From positions 1 to 30,454 of the forward strand of contig NW_004086971.1 in the NCBI RefSeq assembly GCF_000220395.1: 30,454 nucleotides of DNA, given 5' to 3'. A program made the position numbers and the translations under genes. The stretch is from Ichthyophthirius multifiliis. Its lineage: Eukaryota; Ciliophora; Oligohymenophorea; Hymenostomatida. The notes beneath the pieces were generated by a model. It saw nothing but the letters and a program-made list of their open reading frames with translations, had not been told where the DNA came from and ran no database searches. Below, one piece after another: positions 1 through 12,986 of this stretch. Positions within the stretch are counted from its first letter, which is position 1. The number at the start of each line of letters is the position of its first letter.

Positions 1-3000
1 AAATTCACCAGGAGTTATATTAATATGCATATTACACTTTATAAAGCATTAACAAAGTAATTTAAATAACCTTTTTTAACTTAAAATATTTTTAAAATAT
101 GGATACTAATTATTTAATTAGGATAAAATTACAGATAAAGAAGAAATATAATAATTTATAAATGATTACTTACAAATTTTTATATAAAAACTAATGAACT
201 TAAGGTAACATTAAAAATAGTTTTATATATCTTAAATAAAAATTATAGATATAAATAATTTTTTTTATTTTTTGATTATTATATTTATTAATTTTATTTA
301 AAAATATATATATATATATATATATAAAAAGATTTAATAATTAATAAGATTAATAATATTATTCAGCATCATATATTTTTTTATAATCTTGTATGCAAAT
401 GTGTATAAAATTATATGGATAATTTGAGAAAATATATAATTTAATAATGTTAATGTTAGACTCTTAACAAAAAATATATTTTTCATAAATAGTTATTATG
501 GATTTAAAAGTATAAAATATTTATATACATTTAAATAAATTATAAATTTAAAAAGAATTACTTAGAACATTAAACAGGAAAATAGAAAAATTTTCTTGTT
601 GAATTTTAAAACTAACAAACGCCAACATATTTAATTTATGACATGTTTATATATGATGTAATAGAAAGCAAAATATTAGAAAAAATATATTAATTATTGG
701 AAGAAAATAATATATATTAAACATTATAAATTTTAAATATATCAAAACAATTTGTAAATAGATTATAAAATGACGATTATAAAAAATTAATAAATGAAAT
801 AATATAAAATATAAATAAAATTCCTAAATAGCTTAAGGAAAACAGTAATAAAATATTAAATTAATTTAATTTAAAAGAATTCATTGACACATTAAATTAT
901 ATATTTTAATTTTCCAGTATAGATTTTTTTAAATATACAAATAATTTAGAATTAGAAATTAGTTTTGTTTTTTTTGAAAGCTAATCTTTGAATTTAGTAA
1001 TGACAGGATTATAATTTATAGTAAATAAAATTTAACAAATACAAAATTTAAATTAAGAATAACTGAATACTTATTTATTAAACTGGATTGAATAAAAAAA
1101 TATATTTCTTAATATTTTTAATGACGATTCTCATCATGAGATTATGAAAAGAAGTATTCCTATTCTTAAATATATGTATTAAAACGAAGCATTATAAAAT
1201 GATAGACTAGAAATGATTTTTAATTTTGGTAATGGAAAGCATTAAAGTATTCAAAATAATGTTTATGAAGTAGTCCAAAACCTTGTTTAAATTTTAGATA
1301 TTAATGATTTATAATTTATATTTAATAAAGTTTAGGAAATTCACAATAATGAAAACCATTCTACTTGTATTAATTTGATAAAATATATGTGTCAAAACCC
1401 TAAATTATTAATAAAAAAAGAAATTTAAAATAATGTTGAGTAAACTAATAATTAAGTGTAAGAAAATTAGATTTTAAATAATAGCTTTAGTAATAATAAC
1501 TTTTATATGTTAGATAATAAAAGCAACGTATAAAATGACTATGAAAATAATTTTTAAAATTAAAATAATTAAATTAAAAATAATAATAATAACAACGACC
1601 AATTGGATTCTAATGAAGCTAAAAGTAAAGTTTTTTTTTTTTATATATTTTTTTTAGTATAATTTTATCTATTTTTTTTTTTTTTTTCTTTTTAGTTGAT
1701 ATTGATGACGAAAAAGAAAGAATTTAAAATGATTTATAATTTAAAGATATTAATTAATAAATTATTAATAAAAATTAATAAGAAATTAATAATAAAATTA
1801 CTGTAATTTTTTTATATAAAAAATTATGTATTATTAATATTTTAGGAGGAGTGGTAAAATGTTTAACCTAATATTGTTATCGCTCTACCGTATTTTGGGG
1901 ATTTAAATAATTAAAATAACAATAATTAATCATTATAAAATGATGGCTATTAGGTAGAAGATTTAGGAATTTAAATATTTGAATATTTATGGGAAATTAC
2001 TTAGTAATCTTTTAATTAAATGAATAATAAATAGAAAGAATTTATATAAAAATCAACATAAGCAATAAAAGAAATTAGTGTAAATAATTTCTAGCCTTTA
2101 AAAAATGTATTTTTTTATATATATTTTTATAAATTAACAATAAAAACTAACAGAATATAATATAAAAATGTTTAAATTAAATATTAAATAATTAAATGTT
2201 TGATGAATGCTTAGATATTTTGTAATATATATCAAATAGTTATTTTCCTATATATGATGATGAAAGAAAAATATTATACTAAAATAAATTAAATTTTATG
2301 GAAATGTTAGATCAATAATATGGATTAACAAATTTAATTATTGTAAGTCTATAAAATTTTATGAATGAAATTCGGCAAGGAAACATAATATAAGAAAATC
2401 GAAAAAATTAGGATTTGTGTGAAAAAAGACTTATTTTAATATATGAAATATTAGTTTCTAATTAAAAAAGTTTTAGTTAGCAATAAATAAAAGATTTATT
2501 TGAAATTTTTTGTTTTAATACAAATGAGAGTTGGGAAATGGAAATATTTTTTAAGTATTTATTAAAAATAGTTGACAATAATTTTCTTATAAATTATAAT
2601 TGCCTTTAATATATATTTAATGATATTTTATTAAGTTATAATAATGCCTAATATTGTACTGATTTTATTTATGATTGCTTTTACAAATATTTTTTTGTAA
2701 TAAATAATAGAATCAATGTTTTTTAAAATAAAAATTTAATTTCTGAATAAATTTATGGCCTTTAGAAAATTTGGGAAATCTATTTATTCAATCCTTAGGA
2801 TTCTATTTCAAAAAAAGCAAGAAATACTTTAATTGAAATTATTTAATTTTAAAGTTAGAATGTTTAAACTTTAGAAAACTTAAAACTATTATATGTATAG
2901 AATCTAATGGATTATATGAAGAATTTTTATGAATTATATCTTAAAAATAATAATGATAATTAAGTATTTGTAGGAATTAGTAGATGTCTAGATTTAATCA

Positions 3001-6000
3001 ATAAGTTAATTGATTAATTAGATAAAACCTTATAAAAACAATAGAAAAATTAAGGAAAAAATATCAATCTTTAAATTGAAAATAATTTAAGGAATACTTA
3101 TACTTAAAAAAAATTCCAAATTACGGTTAATAATAATAAAAATTTTAAAGAATTAATTGAAATGATAGCAAGTAAACATTATTATTATTTTGTATTTATT
3201 TTTAAATAGATTAAATAAATCCTGTATAAAACCCTGAGAGTATTGATATTTATGTGAAAGGAATATATATATAAACTCAAGATTTAACAAAAAAACTGAA
3301 AGATTTATAACTATAAGATGATAACACAGTAAAATTACATAATAAAAATAATGATCTCGATGAAGAAATTTCAGAAAGTTTTAATAATAATTAAGAAAAA
3401 CAAAACATAAACGAATATTAATTAGAAAATAATATAAACGAATTTATGTAAATTACTAATTATTAGTTTAGCTAAAATATAGTTAAAGAATTATTAATCT
3501 AAAAAAATAATAATATTTAAGAAGCTTTAGAATATTATTTTTAAGACTGTGATTTATAAGAATTTTAAGTTAAGTTATAAGAAAAACAATAATAGAAAAT
3601 GCAAAATGAAAACCCAAGTCTTGATTAATATTAAAAATAAAATTTTTCGAAAATAATTTCTAATACAGAAGAGTATTTAGAACTTTTATTCACTATTTTA
3701 AATATAGACGATAAAAAACTTTAATAAGACATTTGGTGTTTAATAAGCAAATTACCTATTAATTAAAAAATAGAATAGAAAGTTTAATTATTATGTGACG
3801 AAAATAATGACGTAAATATATAAAATTATATTTTATTAATAAAAAAATAAATATATAGAATAATAAATTTGATGATTTTTTTTAGACATAAAATAATTTT
3901 AAGCTTTTATATAAATTACAAATTATTAATCAAATAGTTTGTTGTAAAAAATTCTATGTCCACAACAATTAAAAAATAATTTAATAAAGAAAAAATTGGC
4001 GAGAAAAATTCGTTTAAGAATAAGGGTTTAATTACTTATATGAAAAATTTATTAATGTAAAAACTGATGTTTTTTTAAATAATAATCAAATTTCAGATAT
4101 TTAGTAACTTAAAGTTTTAAAGTATATATTTGAAATTATTAACATTTATATCTTTGCATATGTTATTTCTATTGATGACTCTAATATTTTCAAAACAAAT
4201 ATTTATAGTTATATTCAAAAATAAAAAGAAGAAGATAATAAATAAACTAATGTAGAGAATAATCAAGAAAATTAATTAGAAAATAATTAAGTTTAATATT
4301 TAATTGGACCAATAAATAATCCTAATTTACAAAAAGGTACTAATAATAATAAATTAGAAGAAGAGCAAAATAATGAAAATGAAAAATAATCAAATGAAAA
4401 TGAAAAATAATCAAATGAAAATTAAGAAAATAATCACTAACTAAAAGATACTTCATAAAATTAATTTGATGAGTTTTCTGATTTAATAGATTTTTTTAAA
4501 AATCAAAAATAAGTACAAAACTATTTCCACTAATAAGTTGATTTTAAAAATTTAATTAAATAAGCATTTGGAATCATATAATTTTATTCAGCAAATTAAA
4601 TTTTCCTTTAAGATGAAATATTCAATGATATTATAATTTAATGCCTAAATCTTATTTTAGCAGGACTTTCTTTAAATATTTAACATTTTTAAATTCTTTA
4701 AAATTCATAATAATTAAATTAAATAGTTAATTTCCATTTATTTTAATCTTTTAATAAAAATTTAAGATTCGAAACATAATTTTTTATAGATACTATTGTA
4801 TAGATTTGTAAATAAAATAAAGAAGTAAAATGTATTGCTTATATTTTTTGTTTATTATTGACGGATTTCGAAAATATTTGTACTGATTAATAAAAATCTA
4901 ATTATAATGAGTTTTTAAATAGTGTTTGCTTTATTTTAAATGACTAAGAAGATAGTTTAATATGGATTTCTAATAATTATTAAATATCTACCGAATAATT
5001 TTACTTGAAAGTAATATAATTTATAAATCAAAGATAATTAATAGAAAATAGATATAGTGATATTGAAGACAAAGTAATTTTCTATATTTAATCAAATTTT
5101 TATATTATAATATAAAAATAAAATAGGTTTTAGCAAATTTATTTTGTTTGGCTAAAATTTTAGTTTAAAAGAAACCTGAACTTTCCGAAGTATAAGAAAA
5201 TATAATTGAAAATCTATATAACTGCTTATTTTATTCTCCTAAACTTTAATTAAAAATGGAAACATATATAAATTTACCAAAATGTAAATAGAAAAATACA
5301 AGATAAAAAGTTTTTGAATTTTTGTTAGTATTAGGTAGGAGTTCTAATAAAAATTATTTTAATTTCCTTTAATGTATTTAATATAATTCTCAATAATTAT
5401 AACACGAATAAAAGGATTTAAATATAAATAATAAACCAAAGCACGGATTTGTCGGTTTAAAGAATTTCGGATGTACTTGCTATATAAATAGTCTTTTATA
5501 ATAATTTTTTATGATGAAAGATTTGAGAAATTTCTTTATTAATTAACCTTTAATACTTGAAAACAATTAATAATAAGACTAGCAAAAAGAATAAAATATT
5601 AATTAATTAGATCAAAATATATCTTATTAATTAAAACATTTATTTATTTACATGCAAGAGTCTATTAAATAATATATCTAACCATTTAACTTTATTTGTT
5701 CTATTCGAAGTATAAAAATATAATAAAGTAACTAAATATATAATATATTTTAAAAAAGGTTATGACGGAGAGCCAATAAATGTATTGGTTTAGTAAGATG
5801 TGAACGAATTTTTTCATTTATTAACAGATAAAATAGATAATGAATTTAAAAATACAAATAATAAATAAATGCTGTAAACATTAATAGGAGGCACTTTATG
5901 TAATTAACTGATTTCATTAGAAAGCGAATATCCTTATTGTGCAGAAACATTCGAACCGTTTCTTACTATAAGCTTGGATATACAAAACTGCAGTAATATT

Positions 6001-8442
6001 GAATAAGCAATGGATGCATTTGTAAAAGGAGATACTTTAGAAGGCTCGAATAAATATTATTGTGAAAATTATGGAAGAAAATTAAAAGCTTAAAAAAAAG
6101 TTTATGTCAATTAATTATCAAATAATCTTATTATTACTTTAAAAAGATTTGAATTCGATTATTAATTAATGCAAAAGAAAAAAATAAATGATTATTTTGA
6201 ATTTACTCTTTCTTTAAATATATCTAAATGGGCATTCTAAAATGAAGAATAATAAGTTGACCCGAATTATTATCAATATGATTTAGTAGGTATTCTTGTG
6301 CATAGTGGGACCGCAGAATCTGGTCATTATTATTCATATATTATGAATAGAGAAGATAAAAATTGGTATGAATTTAATGATACATAAGTAACAGAATTTA
6401 ACATTAATAAATTAAAAGAAGAATGTTTTGGAGGATAACAAAATAATAATAATAATAATTACTATGGATTTTAAAATGTTAATTTTTAATTTTTTGATTT
6501 ATTTAATATTTTTTTTAAATAAAATATAAATAGAGTAAAAATGCTTATTTGCTATTTTACGAAAGAAGAATTCACATAAATCATGATTTGGAGCATTTAG
6601 TTAAAACATAAGAAAATAGTGAATAAAATTTAAAAGAGAATATTTTAAAAGAAAATCTTAACTATTTGAAATGCAAACTTATTAATGATTTTGATTATTT
6701 TAAGTTTGTTAAAGATTTTTTATTCCTATATAATTTTCCTATTTAATATGATGTCAATAAATATATTTCTTATCAATACTCTGATATTTAAAATATTAAT
6801 TGGATGAGAGAAAAACATAATTTAATAAAGGCTTCTGAAACATATACTGATGATAATTAAAATTATGAAGAGGAAGAATAAGTAAAATAAAATCAAATAA
6901 AAATCATATAAAAAAAAATAGTAACTTATACAAGACTAAGACGCAATATGCTTTTATTATAATCAACAATATACATAAGCCTTTATGTTTTTATCGAAAA
7001 ACTTATTTGGAAATGTATATCCGAATATATATGATAATGAATTTATGTTAGAATCATTTGATTAATATTCTCAAATAATAAAACAAAATATTCCTTTTTG
7101 CTTTATATTTGCAAATTTCCTATTAGATAATTAGTGGATTTTGTTAACCTTTTTATTTGGCTGCCAAAACTTGGAGTTGAAAAATAAATTTACAAATATA
7201 ATAATATAATCCACTTAAAATATTTTAAATGTTGAGTATAAATACTTTTTATAAACTGAGACCCTTAAAAAATTAAAAGATCCAAATGTCAATATTCCTG
7301 AAATTATTTCTTATGAAATTTATAAATCTACTTTAGCAAGATTTCTTTTTTCATATTTTATGAATTTTTTTAAAGCTTTGGAAGTTTATTTTAATAAAGC
7401 TTATAATTATTTGAAAATTATATATCATTTTACTTAATAAACTATACAAGTAATTTAGTTTATGCAAAGTAATGGAATTATTAAAAATCTAATTTCACTC
7501 TTTCAATAATAAGCAGAAAAAATGCTTTCTTAAAAGATTAATTAGGACTTACTTCTAATAAAAAATATGGAATTTCTGTTAAAAATTATTACTAATATTA
7601 CTTTAAAAAGTGTTCCACCTGGCATGATTTAAAGTAATATTTACTCACCTGTTTATATTTAAACTGAGGAATAAAAATATTTAAATGTTGATCAATGTAT
7701 AATATAGAACTTTTAGTAATATTTTGAGAAAGTTTACTTTTAAATATGTATATATTCTGAAGATCCTATATTAATTGCTTAACATTTATCTTGGTTTAAT
7801 TCTGAATTTTCTAATTAATTGCTTTTATAATTATAAAACATTATGTTTTTATAAAAGTATTAATTTAATTTGGATTAAGTTTTTAAATTTTTAAAGGGTT
7901 TATTTAGCTTAAAAGATGGCCTTTTGAAAGAAAGAACTCTTTTATTTTTTAATAATGCAGGATTTTTTTTTAGACTTAAAAATTATAATAATAATTAGTT
8001 CATATTGAATGCATTAGGTTAACTTTTTGGATTATTTTAATTTTAATAAGAAATATAAAATATTCTAATTAATGAAGAGTTCTTTTTATAAGAATTTTAA
8101 TGGACTGCCTTATATTTATAAAAATTAATCGATAATAATGATAATGAATATAATAACAATATTGTGCAAAACGCTTTATAACTAAAGAATTATGTAATTT
8201 TATTAAAAAAAAAAAAATAAGTTTTTATTTTTTTATGTTAGATTTAATTAAACTTTTAAGATAATATTAACTTTTAATAAGTTAGCAATAATTAAGAAAT
8301 TAATTAAGATGACAATATTCAAAATCTAATTAATAATTAGTAAAATGAATAAATACTTAACCCAGTTTAATAATAAAAAGATTAGCAAGAATAAAATATA
8401 AATAGTAATTAATAAATATATAATTAGAATAACGATATTTGA
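1..8442 (+). CDS. USP9X/USP34-type ubiquitin carboxyl-terminal hydrolase, ten or more exons, probably 5' partial
   Basis: This is a cysteine protease predicted to remove ubiquitin from proteins. From about 367 the spliced frame gives about 2534 residues with TGA at 8440. Introns inferred: 1625-1695, 1803-1845, 2107-2153, 3172-3209, 3812-3885, 5074-5126, 5710-5758, 6478-6533, 6882-6921; removing them keeps one frame throughout. The first about 1700 residues are helical, armadillo-like, and resemble the long arm of USP9X/FAF. The USP fold starts near 5445 ([15 protein letters not shown]) with catalytic Cys at 5478, His at 6325 (SGHYYSYI) and Asp at 6379 (YEFNDT). DVNEFFHLL and [15 protein letters not shown] match USP9X closely, but the usual paired zinc-ribbon cysteines are reduced to single ones. 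A UBA-like stretch lies near 3450-3545. The 5' end is unresolved: a coding-like frame enters from the left edge to about 204 and an intron should lie between there and about 560. Confidence 0.9.
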
Positions 8443-8759
8443 ATTTTTATTCATGTGTTTTTATATATATTATATAATTATAAAATTTTAATAAAACATT
8501 TAGTAAAATATTAATGATTATTTTTTTATTCTTTTTATTTTTATAAAAAAATTTATTGATTAATAAATTAATTTAGTGTTTAGTTAATTTTTTTAAAAAT
8601 AAATAAAATTTATTTTAAAAATATATTAGATATAATTTTTTTATTATTTAATTAAAAACTATTATTTAAAAAATCTTTATCTTTATTATTATATAAAAAT
8701 ACAAAAAAAAAAAATTGTTTATTAACAATATTAATTAAATAATATTATAAAAAAATTAT
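8443..8759. other. intergenic, AT-rich
   Basis: This spacer lies between the deubiquitinase stop and the next start. It holds A and T runs only. It presumably carries the 3' end of the first transcript and the promoter of the next, but no recognisable motif is visible. Confidence 0.6.
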
Positions 8760-9074
8760 ATGTCAAAATAAAAATATTGTTTAGAATCATTGGTATCAGG
8801 GAACCATATATTTGGTACAAATGATTGTATATTTTGTAATTAAATAGCAAAAAAACAACAAAAAGACAAAGAAAATTATATTAATGAATAAAATGAAGAA
8901 ATGGAATAAATAGATTAATAATTTGCAATTTAAAATCTTGCTTTTGAAAATTGTTAGTGCTGTAAGGGTGACCTAACCAAATGCGATGGAGATGTATGCT
9001 TATAATTAGGATTTTGCTAATGTGTTTTATAAAAGCGTGCTTATATATAGGATTTATAATAATAATAATAATGA
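8760..9074 (+). CDS. small cysteine-rich protein, function unknown
   Basis: This is a single-exon gene of 104 residues, from ATG at 8760 to TGA at 9072, reading TAA/TAG as Gln. There is no signal peptide or membrane segment, so it is probably cytosolic or nuclear. An N-terminal CIFC pair (about residues 23-26) is followed by a Glu/Gln-rich linker. A compact C-terminal cysteine cluster (ENCQCC, KCDGDVC, GFCQC, about residues 61-85) follows, and the protein ends in a Gln run. The ten cysteines, several in CxxC or CxC spacing, suggest a metal-binding fold, but I do not recognise the family. It is coded at higher GC than its flanks, which supports a real gene. It sits 317 bp downstream of the deubiquitinase on the same strand and its stop faces the minus-strand coiled-coil genes. 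Confidence 0.72.
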
Positions 9075-9272
9075 TTATTATGTTATAAATATAAAAACTA
9101 TTATTAAAATAAAAAAATAGTTTTTTTTATTATATCTTTTTTTAGTCAAAATATATTTATTTAAATAATAAAAAAGCATATATATAAAAATGATATAAAA
9201 TTTTTTATTTTAAAATAATGACTTTTTTAATAATATTATCCTTTATTTTTATTCTTTTGCATATAAAATTTT

Positions 9273-10900
9273 TCATCTTGAATTATTCATTTATTTTTAC
9301 ATTTTAAAATTCTAATATTTTAATTCTTAATTTTAACAATTTTATTTTTCTAAAATATTATTTAAATTTTCTTCTTTATTTTAGGACAACTCTAAGTTAT
9401 CTTCTTAAAATAACTATTCGAAATTTTCATATTAATTGTAAGGAATTTAATTATTATTTTAATTTAATATATAATCATCATTTTTTTAATTTATTGCAAC
9501 TTTGGGGGCAATATACATATTTTTAATTTATTCTAAATTATTATTTTGTTCTTAGTTTAGTAATTTCGGATTCAAACTCTGTTTTAATATATTTATATTA
9601 TTATTAGTATTATTATTATCTATTTAATCTTATAAATTTTTATTTTAAGTAAATAAGTTTTTATTAATATTTTCTTGATTTTCTATCATTTTATTTATTC
9701 CTGTAAAATATTAGTTACATTCAGTATTATCAAATTATATAATATTAAATTAGTTATTATAGAAATATTAAGACATGTTTATATTTGAGAGCTAATTTTA
9801 ATTATCTTATGGGATACGTCTATTATTTTATAAAATTTAATTCTCATTATTTAATTATTTCATTTAAAAATTTTAAGCTATTTTTTTTAAGTATTTTTTT
9901 ATTAGTTAAAAACATCTTCATTGTTTTCAATAATCCCAGAAAACTCATATTTGAATTTTTGATTAGTATTTTAACTTTTTTGGATAAATATATTTTTTAA
10001 CTATATTTTTTTTTTTTACTTAAATTTTTTAGTTCTTGAGTTACAAAGTAATCTTTCGTGTTAATTTTAATTTTATTAACTTTAATTTAATTTAATTTAT
10101 AAAAATAATTAATTATATAATTACAGTTAGTTATTTTATCTACTTTAATCAATAAAAAATTAATCCTATTTTATATTATTTGTAAGAAATTATTGATTTT
10201 AAATATACGATTAACTTATTAATTATGTTTCTTAATTAAAATTTTCGATTTATTTATATTATTTTTTTTATATTGAATTTATTTCTTATTAATAATTAGA
10301 TGTTTGAAATTATTAGTTTATTTAATTATTATTATTGTCTTAGTCTTATTTAATTTATTTACTTTATTCTTAAATTTTTAATTAATAAAAATACATATCA
10401 TATTTAATATAAATTTATATATACCTAAAATTTAATCTTTAAATTAAATAAAATTAGTTTTAGGCATAAATTTAAAATTTTGCAATTTTCCCTATTTAAG
10501 AAAAAAGTAGTAGTCAATATTCTTTTTTTAACAATAATATTACTCAAGAAAATTTAAGTATAATTCTGGAACTTCATCTAACATTTTTTTAAGACTATAA
10601 TTGAAAAAAAATATAAAATTATATAATTTTTTGACTAATAAAATAATTTTGTTATATAATATTATTTTATTTGTTTTTTTACGAAATATTTTATTATAAA
10701 GATGAATTAGGGTATTTGACAATAAATATAAGTTATTCTAAATTTTTCGGAATAATTTAAATACTATTCTATTTCTATTAGTATTTAGAATAAATTTATT
10801 TATCTTTATAATTTGCTTAACTCCTTAATCTATTTTATTAGATTTCTTATTTTTTATAATTTTAGTAAATATACTATTATTTATTGTTGAATTGTAACAT
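9273..10900 (-). CDS. Q/N-rich, coiled-coil-prone protein, function unknown
   Basis: Read on the minus strand from ATG at 10900-10898 to TGA at 9275-9273, about 511 residues. Inferred introns are 10595-10635 (41 nt) and 10492-10543 (52 nt), both GT-AG. The protein is dominated by Gln, Asn, Lys and Ile (QDNNNNQINQQF, QNNQLQLYNQ, DNNNTNNNINIL). It has no catalytic motif, signal peptide or membrane segment. The better-conserved-looking part is the C-terminus (PKLLNQEQNN, YIAPKVAINQ, YNQYENFEQLF). The frame slips once near 9879-9897 beside a run of eight A: the stop TGA of the upstream frame overlaps ATG in the frame that continues, and the CDS is one base short of a multiple of three. I treat this as one gene with a probable homopolymer undercall; two genes or an unseen intron are alternatives. 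Confidence 0.6.
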
Positions 10901-11115
10901 TAATTATTAATTAAAATTTTTATTTATGTATTTTTATTTATTTAGTATTATTTATATTATTTATTATTATAAATTATTAATATATAAATAAATAAATAAA
11001 TAAATAAACGATAATTATATATAATATAAAAATAATTATTTATGTATATTTTTATTTAAAAATTAATAATTTTTAAATTTAATTGTGACTATTAATTTTT
11101 ATTATTATTTTTATA
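10901..11115. other. AT-rich spacer between two minus-strand genes
   Basis: This 215 bp spacer includes an AAAT microsatellite (about 10984-11008). It could instead be a long intron joining the two flanking minus-strand coding blocks. The flanking ATG and TGA both fit separate genes, so I read it as intergenic. Confidence 0.5.
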
Positions 11116-12143
11116 TCAACTTTAATTAAATAAATATTAATCCATGTTATTTTTAAATCTTTAATAAATGGCAATGCTATTGTTTAAAGAATTATTAGAA
11201 ACGTTGGTTTTATTGACAGAATTATTAACAGTTTTTTATAATGAATTCTGTAATTTTTATTTATATTAATTCTAATCTTATTTTTAGTTACTTTGATTAT
11301 TATTTTCTTATGATTATTAAAATTAATTATTTTTAACAATAGAATAATTAAAAAAGCTTTTATCTTTCAAATCTAAATTAGTGCTTTATTCATTTTTATT
11401 AGTATAAGAAAATTTATTTATTTCTTTATTTCGTTAACTTTTTTATTATTTATTATTTTATCTTATATTTTCTAAATCTCCTTCCATTTATAACATAATT
11501 CTTTCATTATCTAAAATCCTTAATTTTTATTTTTCTATTATTTTTAACATTTTACTTTTTTCTTTGTTAAATTTTATACAATTTTCATTTATTTATGCTA
11601 TTAATATTTATTCTGTTGTTTATTTTAGATTTTTGTTATTTTATTTAAACTATGAACATGATTAATGAGATTTTATTACTTACTTTATATCTATTTCTTC
11701 TTCGTTGTTAAATAAGAAAGTTCGGTTTGTTGCATTTTATTAATATAATTAATATATTTAATTATATTTAATTTATAATTATTATATTTCATCTGTTAAT
11801 TTTGAGATTTACTACTCATAAAATTATTTTATTAAAGTAATTATTAGTTTGATTATTTTTTTATGTTTTAAATTATGTCTATATTTATTTATTAGCTTAT
11901 TTGTTAGTTCTTTATTTTATTTTATTTATATATATATATATATATAAATATACATATATATTATTTTTTTAATTTTACTTTCATTTAATTATTTTATTAT
12001 TATAGTTTTAAAAAATTCTCTTGTATTAAACTTCGATATTAAACTTACCAATATTAAATTTCTTATTAGCTTTTTTAGAGTTTTTCTTATAGTATTTAAA
12101 TTAATTATTTTTATTTTTGAAATTAATCCTAAGTTTGTTCCAT
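11116..12143 (-). CDS. coiled-coil protein, function unknown
   Basis: Minus-strand gene from ATG at 12143-12141 to TGA at 11118-11116. Removing inferred introns 11910-11978 (69 nt), 11793-11815 (23 nt) and 11650-11679 (30 nt) gives exactly 302 codons, 301 residues. The N-terminal about 180 residues are strongly heptad-like (KQLIQILQEKLQKSQQEIQ, EIQQLQIKYNQIYQLYQQ, KSKMLKIIEKQKLRILDNE). The rest is a Ser/Asn/Gln-rich tail (NSVNKTNVSNNSLNNSIAI). No enzyme domain is visible. A structural role, for example cytoskeletal or basal-body, is a guess from composition only. The 69-nt intron has a length divisible by three and is open, so it might be retained. The next gene on the same strand begins 215 bp further on and has a similar composition, so the two could be exons of a single gene. 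Confidence 0.62.
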
Positions 12144-12986
12144 ATTGAACTGAAGACGAATAAATAATTTAAAAATATTATATAAATTTATTTATTTAAA
12201 TAATTTTATAGTTTTTTACTTCTTAATTAAAATTTTGTATTGTTGTATTCATTTTTATTTGGTTTTTATTTATATTATTTATTATATATTTTTGATTAAA
12301 AATTCTATATAATTAATCTTTTTTATAATAATATAAGAATACGATTTAATGAATAATTAATTAATTGTTTAAAATGTTAAAAAATAGAAACAATATATAA
12401 AAATTAAAATATTTTTTATGTTTATCTTTATTATAATAAATAGAGATAAAAAAATTAGAGAAAAATTAATATTCACTTTTGTTATATTAAAATGGGAATA
12501 TAGAAATTTTTAATATAGAATAAAATAATTTATTATATTAAATATATATTTATATATAATTTTTTAATTAAAAATTTTTGTGTTTCAACCACTTATATTA
12601 AAAAATTTTTAATAAAAAATAGATAATAAATAATATTATAAGATTAATGAGAAAAAAAATGCAAGAAAAAAAAAACTATATATTAAATAATAAATTGTAA
12701 TACAAATTATAAAAAAAATGTTGATTGTAAATTTAAAATTCTTAATAAATTTAATTGACTATATTTTATTTGATATAAAAATAATAAATTATGAATAATT
12801 TTAATAAAATATAAGAATGTTTTTTATACTTTATATATTAATAAATATATTAATATTTAAAGTATAAGTTAATATTAAGAAAATTAAAAATTTATAATCA
12901 AAATATTTCTAATATATAAAAAATAAACATAAATATTTATATAAATATAGTAAAATATTAATAAAAATAAATTTTAATTTTAAAAT
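12144..12986. other. divergent intergenic region
   Basis: This separates the minus-strand coiled-coil gene from the plus-strand secreted peptide gene, so it should carry promoters for both. From about 12491 on it belongs to copy 1 of the tandem duplication. It is otherwise A/T tracts, and no coding potential was seen. Confidence 0.55.

Noticed and set aside
9785-10000. Plus-strand open frame of 71 residues
   Set aside because: Antisense to the Q/N-rich minus-strand gene; its composition is only the complement of A-rich coding sequence.
10540-10722. Minus-strand frame of 60 residues starting MSNTLIHLYN
   Set aside because: Wrong frame of the Q/N-rich gene. The neighbouring frame reads longer and joins cleanly through introns 10595-10635 and 10492-10543.
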